Assembly: GCA_033032865.1 (NCBI GenBank)
Contig: JAWHQI010000257.1
Coordinates: 2,341,001-2,405,000, forward strand
From: Dactylorhiza incarnata
Taxonomy: Eukaryota > Streptophyta > Magnoliopsida > Asparagales > Orchidaceae
Direction of reading: 5' to 3'
DNA: 64,000 nt
Position numbers and translations under genes: made by a program. The notes under the pieces are model-generated. The model was not told the DNA's origin. It did not search any database and worked only from the letters and a program-made list of their open reading frames with translations. Shown in pieces: positions 23,508 through 34,148 of the stretch (position 1 is its first letter; every line of letters starts with the position of its first letter).

Positions 23508-25390
23508 TTGTAGAATGCAGCTCCTCTTGCAATCTATTAGATTGACAGTGATAGTATTTTGATTTTAATGGATATTCTTACTGTTCACATGCAGTAACTA
23601 TTTTTATTTTTCTATTTTATTTTATTTTTATTTAATTTGATTTTACTTTTAGTTCTATTTGATGTTTGTTTCATGATTGATATCTTTTAATTTTATAGTT
23701 ATTTTTATTGCAAAACTAGTATCCAATTGTATGCTACTTTCATAATTTAAATGTGTTAAATAGAAAATCATTTAGTTGATGTAAATAAAAAGAATAATGT
23801 TATAATCAGTCCTAAAATAGCTATTCATAGTACATTGATATTTACAGTTCAAAATAGTTATTCACAGTCCAATGTCTTTATTCGCACCTCAAAAATTTGC
23901 TCAATAAGAATAATTTGAAAAATGATTACCAATAAAATTAATTATGTATTTTCAAGTTGAATATTTATAAGCATCAATTTTAAAAGAAGTACAACAAATC
24001 ACATTTTCGTCACTAAAGAACTCTCCCTTTTATGTGAAATTCATCAGTTTAAGATAAAAATCATGTTCAAAAATTGGACATCAATAACAATTGATTTCTT
24101 TGAGAACCATTGTCTTCTACTCTCGCAGGAGGAGAAGCCTTTTGAGCTACAAAGTATTTCCTTGCAAACTCCTGCTTCACAAGCTCGATCGGGACCGGTT
24201 TATCTTGGTCGGACTTTTACCGACTTTGCATATTCGGGAGCGAAATGCCTAAAAAGATGATACAATATTAAAGGAAAAGTTTATAGCTTATCAAACTTTA
24301 AAGAAGAAATGGCTCGTTCAATTTCATGAAAAATAAATTTTCCTGCATCAACAATACACCTAAACACCAATCCCCAAATGCCGTGCCAAAAGGAAAGGAA
24401 GCAGACGACGGGGAAATCGACTGATACACACCATTTTGTATGTGAATCGAAATCAACACACAAATTAAATTCAAAAAATTGGGAATCACCCAAAAATGTC
24501 AATTTTTTTGGTCTGTACTGGATAGCGGTTGTTAGGGCTAAGTGCGATATGTGTTGGAAGGAGAAGATGGGGAGGTCGACTGGAAAGCACCCCAAAATCG
24601 CTGTGGGGAAGCGCCAGAGGGAGATGTCACACCAGACGGAAAATATCATGCAGGACAGAAATGTTGCGCCAAATAGGAGGGAGGTTTTGCGCACACGGCA
24701 AAATCGAGCGACGTTCGGAGCGAAAAGAAGTTCACGACCTATGGGCAAATTGCAACAAATTCCCCGCTGCTGCCTCCCGTAGGAGTCAGGGCCAACGCAC
24801 AGAGGTTTGCAAGTGGCGGGACTCAAACGCGCATGTTGGTATTCCGCAGGCTTAGGGATTTGAATAAAAGACCAAAATATTGGTAAAAAAAACTATTTTG
24901 CCGAAGAAAGTCGGACATATTCTCAGGACCGCACAAAAACACAGCATATCCGTATCTATACACTATAATATAAGGAAGAAAGGGCCTTTGGTGCAACATA
25001 TGCATGTCCCAAAGTACCCCTGCCCACTTCTGAAATTCACCATTATGCCATCGGCAAGGCGACTGGGCCGGGCGGGCTCCTGGCGGGTTTTGCGGGCCGC
25101 TGCTACTGCTTGGCGTAGCCTGTGCGGAGACGGCCGCAGGCCGCAGCGAGCACGGGCTGCCGGTGCGGAGTTGCTAGTATTATATAAATATTTTATAATA
25201 ATAATATATAAATTTAGAAGTATTTAGCCTAGAAAGAATGCAGAACTTTCTCGTGTTCATAAATACACGTAGCTTTATAAAAACTATTTGTTCTCAGAAC
25301 AAGAAAAGAATTATTTAATTTGGGAAAGTTAATAAAAACTTATTAAAAAAAAGAAAAGGAAATCTGCCCGTCCTGAGCGGGCACTGTCCG
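23508..25390. other. Upstream region of the phosphofructokinase gene
   Basis: Mostly AT-rich DNA with no supported gene. A minus-strand open frame at 24281-24826 (181 codons) shows no family I know; part of it is the 16S-like scrap described separately. A GC-rich patch (25040-25170) has no recognised content. TATA-like stretches occur near 25180-25210 and 25271 (CTTTATAAAA), but a promoter start cannot be fixed. Confidence 0.4.
24745..24794 (-). pseudogene. 16S rRNA-like fragment
   Basis: The minus strand reads GGCCCTGACTCCTACGGGAG then GCAGCAGCGGGGAAT, matching the universal bacterial/organellar 16S segment around E. coli position 340 at 33 of 35 bases. Similarity fades on both sides. It is probably a scrap of organellar small-subunit rRNA in nuclear DNA. 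No function is implied. Confidence 0.5.

Positions 25391-25436
<46 letters not shown>
25391..25436 (+). repeat. (CT)n microsatellite in the likely 5' leader
   Basis: About 22 CT units lie roughly 245 bp before the phosphofructokinase start codon. CT-rich leaders are common in plant housekeeping genes; an effect on expression here is inference. Confidence 0.8.
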
Positions 25437-25439
<3 letters not shown>

Positions 25440-25678
25440 CTCTCTGCGCTGCTTGGTTTCTTCTTCCTATTTCCCACAATTTTTACTCTTCCCAGCGTCG
25501 CCATCAACGATCGTCAAAATCCAAATAGCCCCCCCCGACGAACTACTCCGCCGGTTAATTGAAATCCAAAAAGATCTCCAACCGCTTCCTCCCTCGCACT
25601 TGATCTTCTATAAGTATTTCTTTCTACCCAGAGCTTTCCACGAATCTTCGCACCTCTTGCTTCTCCTGAGATCCAGTA

Positions 25679-26859
25679 ATGGATTCGATTTCTAATTCCT
25701 TTATTTTTCAGACATCGAACCACACCCTCGATCTGAGGAGCTCGCTTTCCTCCGTTAAGGCTACGGCGAGGGGTAACGGAAACCTTAGGGCGCGATTTGA
25801 GAGGGCAATGGCGCCGGAGGGGACCAATGAACAGAAGCTTGTGTACGGAGAAGCTGGCTATGTCTTGGAGGATGTGCCTCACCTCACGGATTATATTCCT
25901 GATCTTCCCGTGAGTCATCTTCAAACTTAATTTCTGATCTGTTGATTTGATTACTTCTTTCTTCGTGATTCTGGATTTTTGTAAGCTTAAGTAAATGGTT
26001 TTGAATTTTCCCCATTTTAAGTTGATTGATTCTCTGCTTTTGAGCAGGAAGACGGGATTTGGCATGAAGTTAATTATACCATCGTTTCCAAAATTTATTT
26101 CTTCTTTTCCCAATCTTTTAGCATTTATGACACAAATATTTGCATCTGCGTATTTTGATTTTCAATGTATTCTCGATAAACTTTTCGCATCTATTACTAT
26201 GAGCTTTACATTATCTCTACAATTATCCCCTTGCAGACTCATACGAATCCTCTCCAGGATAACCCAGCATACTCAGTTGTCAAGTATGTCTTTTGGCACG
26301 GCTCATGCACTTCTTTTTTAGCTTTCTGTTAGAAAACTAATTTCAAACTGAAATTTTTATCAACTTTAAGTAACTTTCCTCTAACTTGCAGGCAGTATTT
26401 TGTCAACATGGACGATACAGTTGCACAGAAGGTGAATTTTGGTGGCCTCTATTTAAGTTCTTACTTCACCTCAGTGATTATGTATATTATTCTAATTGTT
26501 CTCTAAAAAGATGAACTAATGTACCCCTATTAGCTAGGTTATTTATCTACTTTTTCAACTCTTCTTCAGATTGTAGTCCACAAGAGCAGTCCCAGAGGCA
26601 CCCATTTTCGACGTGCTGGGCCTCGCCAACGGGTGGGCTGTGTTCACTTATAGATTCTTGGCTAAATTATAATTTACTTTTGTCTAACTGATGGGATATA
26701 TTTAAATGTGGATTTGCTTAGGTTTATTTTGAATCAGATGAGGTGCATGCTTGTGTGGTAACTTGTGGTGGCCTCTGTCCAGGACTTAATACTGTTATTA
26801 GAGAGTTAGTTTGTGGCTTGGCCTATATGTATGGTGTATCCAAGATCCTTGGCATAGAG
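25679..26859 (+). CDS. PFK: PFK exons 1-5 (residues 1-173)
   Basis: The start ATG 25679 opens a 77-codon first exon ending at DYIPDLP, just before GTGAGT. Exons 2-5 give [12 protein letters not shown], the [20 protein letters not shown] segment and the ATP-binding stretch ending [14 protein letters not shown]. These introns are 79-327 bp, normal for a plant gene and free of repeats. No upstream in-frame ATG with coding sense was noticed. The N-terminus lacks a Ser-rich plastid transit signal of useful length. Confidence 0.95.
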
Positions 26860-29800
26860 GTGAGAATGCCAATGGGAATTATATTGTTTTCTTTCTCATG
26901 TAGATTCATCCATCTTTAATGAAATCAGTGTCAACACAAGGTCTATAATATCAAGTTTTTCGACTTTCAGCAGATGAAATCATAATCTGTGAAACATCAC
27001 CTTGTATTGCTGCTGCTTGTATTTTAAGGAATCATAATTCAGCAGATAACAGATGAAAATAATTTAATGAAAGAGATATAGAGGTCTTGAAGAGTACCCT
27101 TAAAATTGATTTTGTATCTATCGCACTTTAGCTCTCCCTTATTCACAAAAGAGAATATTCCAGTGCTGTATTTTGTAGTACTTCTTGATCGGTATTTTTT
27201 ATTTAACTTTATGGCTTTGCAACAAGATTTCCTTACACTCCTAATTGAATCCATATAGAAGGGACACCAAGAGACTCTTTATCTCTAAGAACTGTGTTAC
27301 ATTTCTAAATTTTAGTTTGCCCTTGTTATTAAGCTTGTACATGCCATTAAGACTAATAAGAGTGATTGCAATGTGTCAATTCGAATGCTACATAATTTTC
27401 CTATACCGAAGAATACTGCAAAACAACAATCGAAAAAAATAAATCAAGTGAAACGAAGGTTAATATATCTTCTTGGGTATCCTTCTCCTAATCTTCTCTT
27501 CTCATGAGAGATCGAGTCGTGCTCTGCTTGTCTTCCTTCATTTGCGTAGCTATCTTTCCAATCCTTCAGTCACCTTTTTGCTCTGTCAAGAACGAAACAC
27601 AGAAAAGAAGTGACAAGGACTTAAAGAGGTTCAACAACTTGCCTATACTCCTCTCTGCCACGATTAAGATCTTCTCTATTAATCTTAGACAACAGTTACA
27701 GGTTACAAGCCCTTACAATACCTTGATGGATCTCAAAACCACTCATTTTCTTCCACTACTAACTGGATAAGACACAAATTGGGGCCCACATCTGTGAAAT
27801 AATCGTCTGATTGATTTCCATGAATCATTTTTTTTGTTTGTGGATGGCTTTTATAGTTCTACAAAGAAACATAGGTGGAAACTAGAAAGTCACCCTGAAT
27901 CCATTCTGATGAAAGTAAGATGGAAAATATTTTCTTTATTGTATTCATCCCATTAAGGATAGATAGGGCGCAATGGCGACAAAGGATCCATATAGCTGAC
28001 CCCACTATGGTGGGATAAAGGCTTGAGTGTTGTTGTTGTATTCATCCCATTAAGGGGTATTAATAGGATTTACATGAGACTAAGAACCCAAAATAGACGA
28101 TGTGGGACTAACCCATACATTCAACATAAAATAAGAAAATATGCAAATACTAACACCCCCCTCAAGTTGAGCGTGTGATATCGACTGTGCCCAACTTCCT
28201 AACAATCTCTCCAAAGGTTCTTGTACAAAATCCCTTTGTAAGGATATCTGTCAGTTGTTGTTCAGATGACACAAATGGGGTAACCAATATGCTTTTAGCT
28301 ATTTTTTCCTTGATGAAGTGTCTGTCGATCTCAATGTGTTTAGTGCAGTCGTGCTGCACTGGGTTGTGAGCAATACTGATGGCAGCCTTGTTATCACAGT
28401 ACAGTCTAATGGGCTCATTTCTTCTAAGACCAAGATCCTTCAAAGGGTTAGGATCCACAGTCCTTCATAGATTCCATGAGCCATAGCCCTGAATTTCACC
28501 TTAGCACTGAATCTGGCAACCACATGCTGTTTTTTGCTTCTCCAGGTAACTAAATTTCCACCCACCATTGTACAATATTCTGATGTAGACCGTCGATCCT
28601 CAATTGATCCCGCCCAGTCAGCATCAGTGTTAGCCTCAATAGTTAGCTCATGATTTGGTGAAAAAAGAATGTCCTTCCCTGGTGAGGACTTGAGATATCT
28701 GAGGATACGATGAGCATCATTGAGTTGACGGGTTTTTGTGGAGTGCATAAATTGGCTGAGCACTTCCACCGCATAGGAGATATCCGCACGAGTGTGTGAC
28801 AAATAGATCAGTTTGCCCACTAGCCTCTGAAAAATGGGAATGTCTTCAATCGTTTCACCATCATCTCTTCCAAGCCTGTGGTTAGCTTCAATTGGGGTGT
28901 CAGCCGGTCTACACCCACTCATTCCTGAAGCTTCAAGAAGGTCAAGTATATATTTCCTCTGTGATATAAAGATCCCATACTTGGACCTTGCGACCTCAAT
29001 GCCTAAGAAATACTTCAGATTCCCTAATTCTTTCACTTCAAATTCTCTGGTCATCTTCTCTTTCAGTGCCTGAATCTCCTCCCGATCGTCTCTTGTCATA
29101 ATAATATCATCCACGTACACTATCAGAGCGGTTAGCTTCCCCTTCCCGTGCTTGATAACGAGAGTGTGATCGACATTACTCTGGGAGTAACCGAAGCACG
29201 TCATGGCTTTGTGGAATCTTTCAAACTAAGCTATAGGAGATTGTTTCAAGTCATATAAAGTCTTCTTTAGCTTACAAACCTTACCCTCAGATCCTTTAGG
29301 GGAAAGATCAGGGGGCAGAGCCATGTAAACTTCTTCTTCCAGATCTCCATGAATGAACGCATTCTTTACATCCAGTTGACTAAGGTTCCATCTCTTACAA
29401 GCATCACATGATAGGAGGACCCTTATAGAATTCATCTTAGCGACGGGGCAAAGGTTTCCTAATGATCAATTCCTGCTGTCTGAGTGTATCCTCTTGCAAC
29501 CATTCTAGCCTTGTATCTCTCCACGACACCGAGGGTGTTCTGTTTGACAGAGAACACCCACTTACATCCCACAATAGTCTTCCCCTTAGGGAGAGGCACC
29601 AGGTCCCATGTGTGTTTTTTGTCCAGGGCATGCATTTCTTCTAGCATAGCCATCTTCCACCTGTCATTAGAAAGAGCTTCTTGCCACGATGTAGGAATGG
29701 AGATAGCAGACAAGGAAGAGACAAAGACACTATGAGAGTCCGTTAGAGAAGAATAAGAAACAAACTGAGATAACGGGTGTTGTGTATAGGTACCTTCCCT

Positions 29801-32800
29801 TAGAGTAGACGCAGATGACGGATCCGTTACGACTCAGGAATCCTGATAGGGGGCCGTGTGTTTGATCCCTTGGAACGACGAAAGTAAACCGACAAAGGAG
29901 GAACGCGAGGTTTCACTATAGAAGGAGCAGGAGATGACACATGAACAACATGAGACGGAGTCATGTGAGGCTGATACATTGGAGGAATAGGTAACGGGGT
30001 AGACCGGGTAGTAGATAGAGAATCAGTGTCAGGTAAGGAGTTCACTTCCATCCTAGGAGAGGACCCCCCCCCCAAAGTAAGTAAGTAAGTGCCGGTAATA
30101 GCTTTCAGATTCATGGAACGTGACATCCATGGTTATAAAGACTTTCTTGTGAACTTCATCAAAACACTTATACCCCTTTTGAGCAGGGGAATGTCCAATG
30201 AAGACGCACTTATGAGCACGAGCATCAAGTTTAGTTTTTTGATGAATATGGACAAAACAAACACATCCAACCACTCGAGGTTGCAAAGTGGAAGGCGAAA
30301 CTTGAGGAGTGTGAAGGGGAGTTTCAGACCCAAGAACCCGTGAGGGCATACGATTAATCAGGTACACAACAATGAGAACTGCATCCCCCCAATAGTACTT
30401 GGGAAGATGCATCTGAAGAAGGAAGCACCGAACAACTTCTAAAAGATGACGGTTCTTGTGTTCAGCCACTCCATTCTGAGCAGGTGAGTAAACAGAAGAC
30501 GTCTGATGGATAATGCCACGAGTGATGATTTTCAAGATAGTGTTCGATGTGAGAATCAATGTACTCCCGACTATTGTCAGTTCAAAAATTTTTAATAGAG
30601 GTGTCAAATTGTGTAGAAATCATCTTGTGAAACCGTTGGAATAAGGAAAAAAAAACGTCATTTTTAGCTTTCATGAGATAAACCCACGTAGTACGTGAGA
30701 TGCAATCAATGAAAGTTACAAACCATAAACAACTAGAAATAGAAGCAACGGGGCAAGACCCCCAAACATTGCTATGCATAACATGAAAAGGAGCAGAACT
30801 ACGAGATGAGATACGATTAAAAGAAGCACGATGGTTTTTGCCAAGTTCACACACATCACAATAAAAGTTATCGACTAATGCAGAAGATACAGTAGGAAAT
30901 AATTGCATAATAGAAGGATGTCCGAGGCGACAATGCCAAGACTCCAAAGTGGCCGCCTGATCAACATGAAGAGCCTGCGGAGGAGAAGTAGGAGAAGAGG
31001 AATCAAACACGTAGAACCCATCCACCAGACTACTCGAGCCAATCACTGTTCCCGTCTTCAGGTCCTGAAAAACACAAGAGGAGGGAAAGAAGGTCACTGA
31101 ACAGTTCATAGAGTTGGTTATGTGACTAATGGAGAGAAGATTACGAGTAAACTTGGGTACATGAAGAATAGAAGAAAGAGTAAGAGAGGAGTAGGTGATG
31201 GATCCTTTCCCAGCAATCGGGGAGAAGGAACCATCTGCAATGCTCACTTTATCTTTACCAGACAGAGGAAGGTAAGACACAAAACCTGTAGCAGAGCCGG
31301 TCATATGATCGGTGGCTTCAGAATCTATAATCTAGTGGGTAGAAGGACGAGAAGAAGCAACATGAGCACCTGAGGGTCCCTGATGAGCATATGAAGAGGA
31401 GGAGACAGAGGATTCAGTGGACTGTCCCTGCATCAGGCGGCGGAACGCATGGATCTCATCGACAGAGAGAGACAACGGAGCAGATGGGGCAGTGAGAGGC
31501 ACAGTCTCCTCAGAGGCATCAGACATGTGAGCATATCGAGACTGAGTAGAGCGGCCCTGAGAACGACCATAATCGCGTCCTCCACGCGGCGGCGGTGCAT
31601 AACCCCCACGGGGGTTAGGAAAGCCATGAAGATGAAAACAGGTGTCTCGAGTATGACATGACTTCTCATAGTAATCACAGATCAAATGATCTTTGTCAGT
31701 AGACTTGGGCCTGGAATCACGCGGAGCTCTAACACAGCAAGGGAAGAACCGTCAGGAACAGGATCAGGAGTCCACGTCTGTCACCTATCAAATTCTTGCT
31801 GAACTAAACTATAAACCTCTGGAAGGGAAGACAGAGGAGAGTGTCGAGGATCTGGACATAGATCTGATCAAAATCTCGATGTAAACCATTAAGAAACTCA
31901 AAAACTTTGTACCTGTCTCCCCGAGATCGGACAAGGATCTCATCCTCAGGAGACACAAGAGTGAGGGAGTCAAAATGATCATACTCTTGATAAAGCTGAT
32001 TGAACTCCAAGTAGTATACAGACAGAGGACAATCACCCTGACGAAGAAGAAAGATCTTCCGTCGCAGCTGAAAAATTTGGGCAGCATTCCCTCTGCAGGA
32101 GTAAGTGGCCTCAACCCTCTTCCAAATATCTGCTGCCGTATCCAAAAAGAGATAATTCCGGGCAATAGAGTCAACCATAGAGTTATTCAACCAAGACATA
32201 ACAAGGGAATTCTCAGATTCTCACTGCGGCCACTCAGGAGAATCCTACGAAGGTGCGGTCGTGGTACCCATAACATAACCGAACATGCGTCTGCTCTTCA
32301 AGGCAAGGGTAATAACACGAGACCACGGGAGAAAATTAGTCCCATCGAGACAGATAATCGTGATTTGGAGAGTATTGTGGTCATGACTTGACTGAGTAGA
32401 TCCACTAGAGAGCAAAGGAGCGGAGGTTACTCCGGCACCGGAAGAGATCGTGGAAGAGTCGTCATTCCCCGGCATGATGGTCCAAGAAGAGAAATCAAGG
32501 AGCCATGGGAAAGAAAACACCACAAACACCTAGATAGAAACTAGGGGTGTCTTATAGAAGGAAGAACGATACTGAATCCATGAAGAATCCGCCAAGAAAC
32601 ACCGACACCGGAAATACCAAGATCTAGGGCAGCCGTTGTCAAGGACGGAAGACCAACAAGCAGCGGCGGATGAGCGGGGCGGCGAATGCCGCGGGAGGGA
32701 CTGCGGTGGGTGCCGAGATAGGGAGAAGCCGCTGGCGCCTGGACGGGACTGACGACTGTTGTCAACGCGCGAGACGCGGGAGGAAGCGGGCTAGACGGGA

Positions 32801-34110
32801 GCGGAAGAGGGCTCGGACGCGTGAGACGAAAAAGGGCTCAGACGCGCGATACTGGCTGGACGGGAGCGGAACAGGTGCGAGGCTCGCGTCTGGAAGCGGG
32901 GCTCGGGACGCGAGTGGAAGATGTACGGGATTCAGTCGGCTTAGCCTTAAGGTTCCGATACCATGATGAAAGTAAGATGGAAAAGATTTTCTTTATTGTA
33001 TTCATCCCATTATAGGGCATTAATAGGACTTACATGAGACTAAGAACCAAGAATAGACGATGTGGGACTAACCCATACATACAACATAAATAAAAAAATA
33101 TGCAAATACCAATACATTCTTATCATTTTAGAAACAAGGGAAATATACCTCTATGCTATGTAGGTAGAAATATTGCATTTTCTGAATTATTGCTATTCTG
33201 GAATTCAGTATTGTTCAATCCCATATTTGAACTTCTTCAGCAATTTTAAATATCATTTTTAGTTTTAGCTTCACTTTATTAACAGTAACAGGAATAATAT
33301 CATTTACAGTCTGGATATCGGGGTTTTTATGCTCGAAACACAATTCCTTTGACCCCTAAAAGTGTCAATGATATCCATAAAAGGGGAGGCACAATCTTGG
33401 GAACATCACGAGGTGGTCATGACACTTCGAAGATAGTCGATAGCATTCAAGACCGTGGAATCAATCAGGTACCTTGACTTTGAAAATTCATGTATGTGGT
33501 TTTGTTGTTTTCCTAAAGAAGTCGTGGAATACTTTTCTTAGACTATGTTTAGGACAATTGCAGCGTTTGAGTGGAGGCGCTGTGAAATTGTGGTTAGTAA
33601 ACGCAACGGTGACAGTTTACCTATGTATTGAACTTTATGATAGGTGTTTTAACCCAAATTCTACCTTATGGGGTCTTGGCGTGCACAATCGCTAAAATTT
33701 GACCACACATGCATGATCGTGGTGACGTTTTGACCTAAAACCTTATTTGTTGAAAATTAGCTTCATGACCACTCCTACCCAAACTCAACCTGCGTTTTAT
33801 AAATGCATTGACAACCGCCACCATTCTCCCATCCGCCACCATTCTCCCATAGTTCTCCCAAACATGGTCTAATCCATCATTATGAGCCTTAAGATGATTA
33901 GAAACATTGAATCAGGCAACTAATGCTTACCACATTTTCAGGTCTACATTATTGGTGGGGATGGAACTCAGAAGGGGGCTTCTGTAATTTTTGAGGTAAT
34001 TATAGATTATATTTTTCTTGTCTCATTTACCTTGCCCACTCTTTGATTGAGTATGCAGAACACTCATATGGATAGAATGATTTGAACCATTTATCAGAAA
34101 GATGGGTATC

Positions 34111-34148
<38 letters not shown>

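Larger units (their letters stand above)
27907..33114 (-). mobile_element. Decayed Ty1/copia retrotransposon in PFK intron 5 (Copia-2)
   Basis: Short LTRs start TGATGAAAGTAAGATGGAAA: left 27907-28155 (249 bp, enlarged by a SINE) and right 32964-33114 (151 bp). The left LTR ends TACTAACA, the right TACCAATA, so the terminal CA of the right copy has mutated. TSD CATTC is at 27902-27906 and 33115-33119. On the minus strand a primer binding site TGGTATCGGAACC lies beside the right LTR, and a purine tract GAGGGGGG beside the left one. Opposite orientation to the host gene means its transcription signals do not read in the PFK sense. Confidence 0.9.

Noticed and set aside
24745..24794. Bacterial contamination or a real rRNA gene
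   Set aside because: Only about 35 bases match; the flanks are plant-like AT-rich DNA leading into PFK without a break.
24281..24826. A 181-codon minus-strand gene
   Set aside because: No recognisable domain; part of it is antisense to the 16S-like scrap and composition is mixed, so coding is not supported.
27440..27790. A separate copia LTR fragment in PFK intron 5
   Set aside because: The wording resembles some LTR leaders, but no TG...CA ends, partner copy or TSD could be found.
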